Translations under genes and position numbers: made by a program
In this document: piece by piece, positions 25,659 through 32,947 of the stretch
Numbering within the stretch: position 1 is the first letter of the stretch
Layout: every line of letters begins with the position of its first letter
Source: an uncultured Ruminococcus sp.
Lineage (GTDB): Bacteria > Bacillota > Clostridia > Oscillospirales > Acutalibacteraceae
Reading direction: 5' to 3'
Length of the DNA stretch: 64,000 nt
Assembly: GCA_902799245.1 (NCBI GenBank)
Contig: CADBZY010000002.1
Coordinates: 1 to 64,000 of the forward strand
Notes under the pieces: generated by a model
The model's database searches: none
The model's input: only the letters and a program-made list of their open reading frames with translations
What the model was told of the DNA's origin: nothing

Positions 25659-28634
25659 TTGAAGAAATATAATAACTCAATGGGTAAATTTCTACAGCTC
25701 ACTTCATTAGCATTATGTCTTATTGTAATGACCATGCTTTCGCTTCCGCTGACAGTCCACGCAAAGGCATCGGACAAAGTTGTGCGCGTCGGGTGGTTCG
25801 ATTCGCCCTTCAATATGAAGGATGAAAACGGACGCCGTTCCGGCTATTCATATCAGTATCAGCAGGAGATCGCCGCGCATACCGGTTGGTCCTATGAATA
25901 TGTGGAGGGAAGCTGGTCAGAACTCATGCAGATGCTTGTCGATGGCAAAATCGACCTGATGAGCGACGTCTCCTTTACAGAAGAACGCAATTCACTTATG
26001 CTCTTCCCTACTCTTCCCATGGGCACAGAGGATTACTACCTTTTTGTTTCTTCCGACAATTCAACATTCACAAGTGACAATATTTCCGGATTTAATCAAA
26101 AGAAAATCGGCGTCAACAAAGGATCAGTGCAGGAGAATTTCCTTATTGAGTGGGCGAATGCGAATGGAATCGACGCGGAAATTGTCGAGCTGACCGGCAC
26201 CTCAAATCAGGCATTGACTTCGCTTCGCAACGGTGAAATCGACGCATATGTGACGCTTGACGGGACTGTTGACCCGAATGCCGTCGCGCCGATTTGCAAA
26301 ATAGGTGCATCGGATTTTTACTTTGCAGTCAATCTGTCACGCCACGATCTTCTTAACGAACTGAATTCCGCGCTCAGCAAGATACAGGAGCATAACAGAT
26401 ATTATAATCTCCAGCTTAACGAGAAATATATCAGCGGGACCGCCACCAATCTCTTTTTTAATGAAACGGAGAAGAAATGGCTTTCTGAACATAACGCTGT
26501 CAGAGTAGGATATTTGAAGGACAATCTGGCATTCTGCGGTACCGATACAGCCAGCGGCAAGCTGACCGGCGCTCTCAACGACTGTCTGACATACGCATCG
26601 GGAATGGTTAAGAACCATTCGCTCAGCTTTGAACCCGTGGAGTTTTCCTCGATATCAGAAGCTTTAGAAGCGCTCGACGACGGCAGAATCGACTGTGTCT
26701 TCCCGATCAATTTTACCAAATACGACGGCGAAAAACTCGGTCTGTCCGTTACGCCCTCGCTGATGAACGCCGAAATCTATGAGATCATTCGCACGGTAGA
26801 CAAAAATGAATTTGCCAATAAAGAGATCGTGACAGTGGCTGTCATTGAAAAAGACCTCAACACCCAAACGCTCCTTCAGCAAATGAATCCTCAGTGGGAA
26901 ATTATTTCTTTTCCTGACATAGAAGCATGTCTTGACGCCGTGGCGGACGAAGAAGCCGACTGCGTCCTGCTCAGCAATTACCGTTACAACAATCTCTCCA
27001 GGCTGTGCGAAAAGTACGGGCTGTCTCCGATTGCCACCGGCAAAAGCGTGGATTACTGCTTTGCCGTCAGCAAAAATGAGACGGGGCTTTATTCCATTCT
27101 CACCAAGGTTACAGGAATCATTCCCTCGTCGAAAGTCAGTGTGGCACTTTCCTCATATATGCAGGAAAATAGTCACACTTCAGTAGTCGGTTTTATCAAG
27201 GAACATCTCGCACTTGTAATGACAGTAGTTGCGGCGGTGCTTCTGATGATACTGCTCATGCTTTGCCGCATATTGTGGGTTCAGAAAAAAGCAAAAATAG
27301 ATGAGGCGCTGATTGCTACCACTGAAATTGATTCTCTGACCGGTCTTTACTGCAAAAATTTCCTGTTTGAATACGCCGACAGAATGAGAAACAAGTATAA
27401 GGGCATCCCCATGGACGCAATCGTTCTGGACATCGATCGTTTTCATTCCGTCAATATTCTGAACGGAACGGAGATCAGCAATCAGATTCTCCAGCTGATC
27501 GGAGAAGGAATCCGCTCTATATTCAGCGAAGAGGACTTTATCGCAGGAAGAGTGGACGCGGATCGTTTCTGCATCTACTGCTGGCACAGAAATGATTATC
27601 AAAAGATTCTTACCCTCATTCAGAACAAATTAAGCGAACGGTTCACTAATGTCAACATCCGCCTGCGTATGGGAGTTATGCCCGAACAGATTACCATGGA
27701 CGTTGTCAAGATGTATGACAGCGCACACGTGGCGTGCGATATGAGCAAAGGTCAGAATAACAGTCTTCTGACTGTGTTTGACAGTTCCGTGCGCGACAAC
27801 CTGTGGCTTAAAAATCATATGCTCAACGATCTGCACCGTGCGGTAAAGAACAAAGAATTTGAGATTTACTATCAGCCTCAGTACGATATTCAATCCAACC
27901 CGCCAAGGCTCCGGGGCGCCGAAGCGCTTGTCCGGTGGAACCATCCTGTACAGGGAGTGGTTATGCCGGGGAATTTTATTCCTCTCTTTGAAGAAAAGGG
28001 CGTCATCGGCGAAGTAGACAAGTGCGTATGGAAAATGACTGCCCGACAGATTGCCGCATGGAAAAATATGTACGGTATCACCGTTCCGGTATCCGTCAAT
28101 CTTTCACAGGCAGGCATCTTCGACCCCAAACTCGAGGGAACGCTTGATGAACTGATGAAAGCTAACAAATTGGAACGCACCGCACTTAAACTGGAAATAA
28201 CCGAATCTGCTTATATCCAGAATTCCGAGCAGGTCATCCCCATCATCGAAAGACTCAGAAACAAAGGATACATCATCGAACTCGATGATTTTGGCACCGA
28301 CTATTCATCACTGAGTACGCTTTCCTCCATGCCGATTGATGTTTTGAAACTCGACAGGAGCTTCATCATGAAAATGCATGACAACGATTCTTCCAAGCGT
28401 ATGATAAAAATGGTTATGGATATCGCAAAGGATATGAACATTCCCGTTATTGCTGAGGGCGTAGAAGATAAAATTGAACTCAAAACGCTGAAGGAAATGG
28501 GCTGTAATATAGTCCAGGGCTACTACTTCTCACGTCCGATCCCGGCAGAGGAATTTGAAAAACTGCTCAACAAGGAAATGGAGAAGCATATAGGACATGC
28601 CCAAAATAAAGAAATAAACCGTGCCGGAAAATGA
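25659..28634 (+). CDS. Membrane sensor c-di-GMP phosphodiesterase (2x SBP-like, degenerate GGDEF, EAL)
   Basis: This protein of about 991 residues has a signal sequence (to about residue 35), two successive periplasmic-binding-type domains (about 40-260 and 275-500), a membrane helix near 525, a GGDEF-like domain (about 560-710) and an EAL domain (about 735-975). The GGDEF motif is replaced by VDADRF, so cyclase activity is unlikely. The EAL domain keeps EALVRW, SVNLSQ, LEITES, DDFGTDYS, LKLDRSF and IAEGVED, so it should hydrolyse c-di-GMP. Start TTG 25659 is eight bases after GAGGA. The sensor may bind an amino acid or sugar outside the cell. Its place beside the EPS operon suggests control of polymer output, but this is inference. 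Confidence 0.88.
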   Translation: MKKYNNSMGKFLQLTSLALCLIVMTMLSLPLTVHAKASDKVVRVGWFDSPFNMKDENGRRSGYSYQYQQEIAAHTGWSYEYVEGSWSELMQMLVDGKIDLMSDVSFTEERNSLMLFPTLPMGTEDYYLFVSSDNSTFTSDNISGFNQKKIGVNKGSVQENFLIEWANANGIDAEIVELTGTSNQALTSLRNGEIDAYVTLDGTVDPNAVAPICKIGASDFYFAVNLSRHDLLNELNSALSKIQEHNRYYNLQLNEKYISGTATNLFFNETEKKWLSEHNAVRVGYLKDNLAFCGTDTASGKLTGALNDCLTYASGMVKNHSLSFEPVEFSSISEALEALDDGRIDCVFPINFTKYDGEKLGLSVTPSLMNAEIYEIIRTVDKNEFANKEIVTVAVIEKDLNTQTLLQQMNPQWEIISFPDIEACLDAVADEEADCVLLSNYRYNNLSRLCEKYGLSPIATGKSVDYCFAVSKNETGLYSILTKVTGIIPSSKVSVALSSYMQENSHTSVVGFIKEHLALVMTVVAAVLLMILLMLCRILWVQKKAKIDEALIATTEIDSLTGLYCKNFLFEYADRMRNKYKGIPMDAIVLDIDRFHSVNILNGTEISNQILQLIGEGIRSIFSEEDFIAGRVDADRFCIYCWHRNDYQKILTLIQNKLSERFTNVNIRLRMGVMPEQITMDVVKMYDSAHVACDMSKGQNNSLLTVFDSSVRDNLWLKNHMLNDLHRAVKNKEFEIYYQPQYDIQSNPPRLRGAEALVRWNHPVQGVVMPGNFIPLFEEKGVIGEVDKCVWKMTARQIAAWKNMYGITVPVSVNLSQAGIFDPKLEGTLDELMKANKLERTALKLEITESAYIQNSEQVIPIIERLRNKGYIIELDDFGTDYSSLSTLSSMPIDVLKLDRSFIMKMHDNDSSKRMIKMVMDIAKDMNIPVIAEGVEDKIELKTLKEMGCNIVQGYYFSRPIPAEEFEKLLNKEMEKHIGHAQNKEINRAGK

Positions 28635-28781
28635 TTGCTATTCCCGCAAAACGCAGCCGTTTCCCCATCCGCTCCATTGTAATCAGTTCAATCGTATACT
28701 TTATTGAAAATTCAGACCCATGCCACCATTTTTTGACAGTTTAGTTTCTTATACCATATATTTCTTTTTATGAAAAGCAAG

Positions 28782-28822
28782 ACGGCATCTTCCCAATTTC
28801 GTTTGGTGAAGATGCCGTTTTC
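28782..28822 (+). terminator. Terminator downstream of the EAL gene
   Basis: ACGGCATCTTC (28782-28792) pairs perfectly with GAAGATGCCGT (28808-28818), with an inner CCAA/TTGG, then a T-rich tract. It lies about 150 bases past the stop. A second perfect 8-bp hairpin (ATCCTGCG/CGCAGGAT, 28829-28847) follows. I see nothing else in 28635-28781. Confidence 0.75.
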
Positions 28823-28868
28823 GTTTTGATCCTGCGTTCCGCAGGATGGATTTATCGCTTTTGTTTTC

Positions 28869-28939
28869 CCGGGAGCTTCTGCTTCCTTGACATTTTACTG
28901 TGCCTTTCTGGATGACAGAATGGCTGGGCGGTAACACTT
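28869..28939. repeat. Dispersed repeat copy B, flush with the broken brxA
   Basis: This is a shorter copy of 151-296 with the same outer edges (CCGGGAGCTTCTGCT and ACACTT) and the same CTTGACATTTTACT core. Copy A has two extra inserts. Read on the minus strand, the edge AAGTGTTACC begins at codon 86 of the brxA fragment, exactly where its family similarity stops. The repeat therefore marks an insertion or deletion junction. Confidence 0.65.
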
Positions 28940-29194
28940 CTGAATAGATACATCGGACATTACGAACAGTTCTACAAGTCTATCGTCCATAGATTTCAAT
29001 CTTGTCAAGAGATAGCCGCACATTCTCTTTTCACGGGTAGGATTGATTGCCCCAAACAGGTTTTCGTCAATACACCTACGCTTTATCTCTTCATAGTCAA
29101 CATTGTTATGGCGGAGTATCACTATTTTTTTAAACTCAACGAACCAAAATGATTGCGCCATAAGACCAGCATTATATTTTTCTTCCAATATCAT
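28895..29194 (-). pseudogene. brxA: Truncated BrxA (DUF1819) of a BREX phage-defence system
   Basis: Residues 1-86 resemble the N-terminal part of DUF1819/BrxA: YNAGLMAQSFWFVEFKKIV, then YEEIKRRCIDENLFGA, LTRLKSMDDRLVELFVMSDVSIQK. Full-length members have about 200 residues. The last 13 codons come from the dispersed repeat, and no other BREX gene (brxB, brxC, pglX, pglZ, brxL) is in the window. BrxA is a small DNA-binding-fold protein encoded first in many BREX operons, so this is the surviving 5' end of such an operon. A consensus promoter remains upstream. Family recognition is from memory of the motif pattern. Confidence 0.65.
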
Positions 29195-29231
29195 CTACCA
29201 CGTTTCGATTGATTACAAATATTCATTTTGC

Positions 29232-29260
29232 ATTATATCACAAATAGCTAACGTTGTCAA
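29232..29260 (-). promoter_or_regulatory. Perfect-consensus sigma-A promoter before the brxA fragment
   Basis: On the minus strand, TTGACA (29260-29255), 17 bases, TATAAT (29237-29232): both boxes match consensus at every position. The start would be near 29226, about 30 bases before the ATG. Transcription from it would now run into the dispersed repeat and toward the end of the EAL gene. Confidence 0.8.
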
Positions 29261-29566
29261 TAATTCTGACCAATTTTTTTGACAGTTTAAACAATTGGTA
29301 AATGCTTCTTAAATGCTTTGCACGAATGTTTCATCGACTATATTTTTTCTGAAAAAAACCTTGATCGCTTGACTTTTTTCGACATAAAATTCAAATATAA
29401 AGTGATAAAATGCCACTTAGGTATAATGGCTTTGCTATACCCTGCGTTTTTTCTAAAAAAATCAAAGCCTGCCAAATGAAAATACGGAGCGATGGCAGGT
29501 TTGCATTCACATGGTTCACCAAATACATCACCCTTCCATGCCCGTTAGAGGTTTGGAGGGGATTTT

Positions 29567-29626
29567 ATGTTTTGGTCGGGGACGACCAAAACGCTGCTGA
29601 TCTCATGCAGCAATTACATACGGTGA
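29567..29626 (+). other. Possible 19-codon leader peptide
   Basis: ATG 29567 lies five bases after GGAGGGG, an excellent ribosome-binding site, and reads 19 codons to TGA 29624-29626. Its first codons cover the perfect hairpin at 29570-29591, so ribosome movement would melt that stem. This resembles attenuation leaders ahead of mobile-element genes. There is no direct proof that it is translated. Confidence 0.4.
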
Positions 29627-29742
29627 TTTGCCTCGTTCCATCGAGGAGGATTGCCGTAAAAGAATACCAACCGCCCATAGCGTAGGCTGCCGTTCGCCGC
29701 CTTCCTAAATCTGAATTGATATTTCATAACGATTTTAGGAAG
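29570..29742 (+). promoter_or_regulatory. Structured leader of the sigma-like gene
   Basis: Three visible structures lie here. One is a perfect 9-bp hairpin TTTTGGTCG/CGACCAAAA with GGGA loop (29570-29591). Next is GCTGC/GCAGC (about 29593-29611). Last is CTTCCTAAATC (29701-29711) facing GATTTTAGGAAG (29731-29742), whose right arm includes the AGGAAG ribosome-binding region of the next gene. The last stem could hide that site. Upstream, 29261-29566 is AT-rich with a CCTGCC/GGCAGG hairpin near 29470-29500 and no convincing gene. Confidence 0.45.
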
Positions 29743-29752
29743 GAAGTTTAAT

Positions 29753-30199
29753 ATGATTTTTAATCATGGACAGGCGAAGTGCGAGTGGCTTTGCAAAAAG
29801 CAGGAAGAAGAAAAGATTCTGCGCGAGTACGGTATGAGCGAAGTGCTTATCGAGGAACTCCGCAAGAGCGATTTGGAAGACTTCAATGCGGAGAGAAGAT
29901 TCTACGAGCATAATGTTCTGTCGATTGACGATGTGAACAGTGCGGATGATGATATGAGATTCTCTACTGAGGACGTTGACGGCATGGAAGTGTTCACTGT
30001 TGAAGCAATGCTGGACGAAATCGAAGATGCCCGTCTGTTCCAGATTTTGTCCGAAACCGAGGAGGACACGTTGCTTATTCTTCTCCTGAGTATTAACGGT
30101 TACTCGTTGCGTGAGATTTCATATCGACTTGGTGTTAATGAGAACACAGTAAGCACTAATATGAAGCGACTGAGAAACAAAATTATGAACTTTTCGTAA
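29753..30199 (+). CDS. Sigma-70-like regulator of an integrative element
   Basis: The 148-residue protein is acidic and helical in its first 90 residues. It ends in a region-4-type helix-turn-helix (about 118-146: SLREISYRLGVNENTVSTNMKRLRNKI). It lacks sigma region 2. Proteins of this layout are common in Tn916-like and other integrative elements of Firmicutes, near excisionase and integrase genes, as here. It may direct or modulate element promoters. AGGAAGGAAG precedes the ATG. A CCCTTC/GAAGGG hairpin (about 30226-30255) follows the stop and may end the transcript. Confidence 0.72.
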   Translation: MIFNHGQAKCEWLCKKQEEEKILREYGMSEVLIEELRKSDLEDFNAERRFYEHNVLSIDDVNSADDDMRFSTEDVDGMEVFTVEAMLDEIEDARLFQILSETEEDTLLILLLSINGYSLREISYRLGVNENTVSTNMKRLRNKIMNFS

Positions 30200-30512
30200 A
30201 CAATCGAAAAATTGAACGAAAACAGCCCTTCCCACCGGCTATATAGCGAAGGGGTTAAAAAGTCCCTGACAAGCTGCTGAATCTATGTGGCTATCAGCAG
30301 CGAACGTACTTTGAAAATTGAACATCACTCGTCAAATACTTCCCCCTTGCGGATCTGAGATAGAACAGCGTGTGAAGCGGTACGCCACGACCTGCCAACC
30401 GGCAGCGAGCGACAACCACCGACTTAAAATATCGGGCAGTACCCGATTCTTTTCGCGATAACCCGCAAGGTAGACAATGGTACTCCCGCGATGCGGTGTA
30501 GAATGCAACAGC

Positions 30513-30580
30513 AATAACAATATCGCATGGGACAGTTGGGCGAAACATGAAATCCAAACAACTGTCCCATGTTTGTTATT
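30513..30580 (+). promoter_or_regulatory. Long two-part hairpin before the mazF remnant
   Basis: AATAACAA (30513-30520) pairs with TTGTTATT (30573-30580), and CATGGGACAGTTG (30526-30538) pairs with CAACTGTCCCATG (30559-30571), giving 21 bp in two blocks. It ends about 15 bases before the toxin's GGAGGAAG site. It could be a terminator, a translation block or an operator. The rest of 30256-30512 holds a GCTGCTGA/TCAGCAGC hairpin near 30271-30300 and no clear gene. Confidence 0.6.
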
Positions 30581-30608
30581 ATCAAAGAAGAAACGGAGGA
30601 AGAAGCAA

Positions 30609-31009
30609 GTGAACAAAGAGATACGACGCGGCGACCTCTACTATGCGGAACTCGATCCAATCGTCGGTTCGGAACAGGCAGGCACTCGTCCGGTTCTGGT
30701 CGTATCCAATGACGTTGGAAATCAATACAGTCCTGTCATAGTGATTGTCCCCATCACAAGCCGTAGAATCGGCAAAAAACAGCTCCCCACTCATGTGGAG
30801 GTAAAAGAATACCGGAACTGCTCAAAAACGATTCTACCGCCCTTACAGAGCAAATCAGAACCATCGACAAGCTGCGGCTGAAAGAATACATCGGCAGTCT
30901 GCCGGATAAAGAATACATCGGCAGTCTGCCGGATTGCCTTATGACAGCGGTCGATCAGGCATTGGCAATTTCCATAGGTATAGGCAGACAAATAGTTATT
31001 CATAACTAA
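30609..31009 (+). pseudogene. Frameshifted MazF/PemK-type endoribonuclease toxin
   Basis: Translation from GTG 30609 (after GGAGGAAG) gives a standard MazF/PemK start: RRGDLYYAELDPIVGSEQ, RPVLVVSND, YSPVIVIVPITS, LPTHVEV. Near base 30817 the frame shifts. The family's next block LLKNDSTALTEQIRTIDK appears in another frame, open from 30818 to TAA 31007-31009. One missing base explains this. Unshifted, the product stops at 30881 with about 20 wrong residues. Active MazF enzymes cut mRNA; this copy has lost the helix that completes the dimer, so it is probably inactive. No antitoxin gene is adjacent. A sequencing error would also produce this picture. Confidence 0.78.
30881..30934 (+). repeat. 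Perfect 27-bp tandem duplication in the mazF remnant
   Basis: Bases 30881-30907 and 30908-30934 are identical and encode KEYIGSLPD twice in the restored frame. The duplication keeps the frame and is recent by its identity. Together with the frameshift it shows the gene is drifting. Confidence 0.95.
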
Positions 31010-31054
31010 CAGGTAAATAAAAATGACGTTTCAATCCAAGGAGGTTTAACAATT

Positions 31055-31318
31055 GTGAATAATCTTGAGTATGACAGCGTTACATCCACAAACACAGAAA
31101 GGCTCCCACGAATGAGAACCTTGAAGCAAGCCTATGAACTTCTCAAAGAGGAAGACCCCGACACGGGCATCACAATGAAAGAGATTCGCAGAATCATTGA
31201 AAACGACGAAATCGAGGTTTACTGTGTTGGCAGAAAAAAATTAATAAATGTAGATTTGCTTTTTGCTAAGCTTATGTGCTATTATAATTGCGATAATAGT
31301 GTTAGCTCCTTGTATTAG
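31055..31318 (+). CDS. Excisionase-like small DNA-binding protein
   Basis: The 87-residue protein starts at GTG 31055 after AAGGAGG. Its core (RMRTLKQAYELLKEEDP..ITMKEIRRIIENDEIEVYCVGRKKLINVDLL) has the winged-helix pattern of excisionases that precede tyrosine integrases in Firmicutes elements. It ends 20 bases before the integrase start. It would bend attachment-site DNA to favour excision, assuming it follows the family. Confidence 0.72.
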   Translation: MNNLEYDSVTSTNTERLPRMRTLKQAYELLKEEDPDTGITMKEIRRIIENDEIEVYCVGRKKLINVDLLFAKLMCYYNCDNSVSSLY

Positions 31319-31338
31319 GTTATAAGGAGATAATCATA

Positions 31339-32541
31339 ATGGCACAAATTACAGAAAGAATCAGCAAATCCGGCGAAGTATCCTACCTCATCAGAGTATC
31401 CCTCGGTTATGAGATGTCAGGAAAACAGATCACGAAGTCCAAAACATGGCGTCCCGAAGCGGGCATGAATCCCAAGCAGGTCAAGAAAGAACTGAATAAG
31501 GTGGCTACACTCTTTGAGGCGAGCTTTGAACGCCGCGAGATTTCCCGCCGCGTCAAGTTCAAGGATTTGGCGGAAGAGTGGTTTACGCTTGTCACGCAGA
31601 CCAAAGAACTCAACGTCAGCACCATCGAACAGATGCAGTCCTGCAAGCAGCGCGTTTACGACGCTATCGGCAATCGCTATGTGGACGACATCACTTACAG
31701 ACAGCTCCAGCAGTTTATCCTCAGTCTGTCGAAGGACGGAGCCAATCTCCATACCGGCAAAGGTTTGGCTGGCAAGACGCAGAAGCACTTCATCACCTTC
31801 ATCTCGGACGTGATGAATTATGCGATTAAATGCGAAATCATCGCGGACAATCCTTGCAGAAACGTCACGGCGGTCAAAAGCGAAACCAAAGAGAAGGACA
31901 TCTACTCCGTCGATGAAGTGGCAGCCATCCTTGACGCGCTTGACGAAAAAGCCCCGCTGCACTATCATCTACTGTTCCATCTTCTCATCTTTTACGGACT
32001 TCGCCGCGGTGAGGTGCTGGGCTTGGAATGGAAGGACATCGACTTTGGCAACCAGACCATGAGCATCAACCGAACCTCTCAGTATCGCAACAGCCGGACG
32101 GGAACCTACACCTCCACGCCCAAGACCAAGACGAGCAAGCGAATCCTGAAAATCTCGCAGAGTACCGTCAAACTCATGCAGATCTATCAGTTTGAACAGA
32201 ATGAGCATCGCGTGAAACTCGGTGATCAGTGGGTAGAAACCGACCGCTTGTTCATCGGCTGGAACGGCGAACCGCTTCACCCTAACACCCCGTACAGATG
32301 GCTGCACGAATTTTGCGACGAGCAGGAGCTGGCATTCAAAGGACTTCACGCTTTCCGCCATGCCTACGCGACGACCGCGATCACAAGCAACGCAATCGAC
32401 ATGAAAACCGTTTCGGCGGTACTCGGTCATTCTCAGACCAGCACGACGCTGAATATTTACGCTCATGCCGTTGCGGAGGTCAACGCCAAAGCAGTTGACG
32501 TGGTGGAGGACATCTACACCAAGAAGCGCAAGGAAGCATGA
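31339..32541 (+). CDS. Tyrosine-type site-specific integrase
   Basis: The 400-residue protein has an N-terminal arm-binding part, a SAM-like core-binding domain (about 75-175) and a catalytic domain (about 190-385). Catalytic residues are visible as Arg in GLRRGE, Lys in TKTSKR, HAFRH (His-x-x-Arg), GHSQ and the nucleophile in NIYAHA. It appears intact. It lies directly beside tRNA-Pro and follows the excisionase-like gene, the usual order at the end of an element integrated at a tRNA 3' end. AAGGAGA precedes the ATG. Confidence 0.9.
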   Translation: MAQITERISKSGEVSYLIRVSLGYEMSGKQITKSKTWRPEAGMNPKQVKKELNKVATLFEASFERREISRRVKFKDLAEEWFTLVTQTKELNVSTIEQMQSCKQRVYDAIGNRYVDDITYRQLQQFILSLSKDGANLHTGKGLAGKTQKHFITFISDVMNYAIKCEIIADNPCRNVTAVKSETKEKDIYSVDEVAAILDALDEKAPLHYHLLFHLLIFYGLRRGEVLGLEWKDIDFGNQTMSINRTSQYRNSRTGTYTSTPKTKTSKRILKISQSTVKLMQIYQFEQNEHRVKLGDQWVETDRLFIGWNGEPLHPNTPYRWLHEFCDEQELAFKGLHAFRHAYATTAITSNAIDMKTVSAVLGHSQTSTTLNIYAHAVAEVNAKAVDVVEDIYTKKRKEA

Positions 32542-32654
32542 GCATAAGGCATACAATGGGCAGGTTCAAAACCCGAAATCGACCGATAACGCACACAAAA
32601 AAAGGCGTAACGCACACGGTAACGCACAAAGAACCCCTATCTAAAAAGAGTGAA

Positions 32655-32686
32655 GCCCAAAACGCCGAAAATCGGACGTTTTGGGC
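32655..32686. terminator. Hairpin between integrase and tRNA-Pro
   Basis: GCCCAAAACG pairs with CGTTTTGGGC around an inner CCGA/TCGG stem with one bulge. It follows the integrase by 114 bases and lies 11 bases from the tRNA CCA end. The T-run is inside the stem, so termination is only possible. The intervening 32542-32654 shows no gene. Confidence 0.5.
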
Positions 32687-32696
32687 AGGAAAATGT

Positions 32697-32773
32697 TGGT
32701 CGAGATGACAGGATTTGAACCTGCGGCTTCTGCGTCCCGAACGCAGCGCTCTACCAAACTGAGCCACATCTCG
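32697..32773 (-). tRNA. tRNA-Pro (anticodon CGG)
   Basis: The minus strand folds as a complete tRNA. The acceptor stem is CGAGATG/CATCTCG with discriminator A and encoded CCA. The D-arm is GCTC...GAGC. The anticodon stem CTGCG/CGCAG carries loop TTCGGGA with CGG at positions 34-36. The T-loop TTCAAAT is present. The tRNA 3' end faces the integrase. I found no second copy of its 3' end in the window, so the far attachment site is lost or outside. Confidence 0.95.
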
Positions 32774-32879
32774 AAATATTCACTTTTCATCAATTAGGAA
32801 ATCAGCCTGATTATTCTATCACATATTCCGCAGGATGTCAAGTGGATTTTGAAATAAATTTTTATAAGAAAGCGTAATA

Positions 32880-32934
32880 AAAAAACAACTGGGATCCGTA
32901 CATTCATTAATACTACTAATTCCTGTACGGATCC
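32880..32934 (-). terminator. Terminator of the first deacetylase gene
   Basis: On the minus strand, GGATCCGTACA pairs perfectly with TGTACGGATCC (11 bp, 32892-32902 and 32924-32934), followed by CAGTTG and seven T. It lies 14 bases past the stop of the leftward gene. Confidence 0.8.
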
Positions 32935-32947
32935 GCTAAAAATCCGA

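Noticed and set aside
29410-29685. A 91-codon gene before the sigma-like gene
   Set aside because: No ribosome-binding site, odd composition, and it runs through three hairpins. The region is better read as a structured leader.
1-32541. Second copy of the tRNA-Pro 3' end as the far attachment site
   Set aside because: I scanned for the tRNA 3' sequence left of the integrase and found none, so element boundaries cannot be set.
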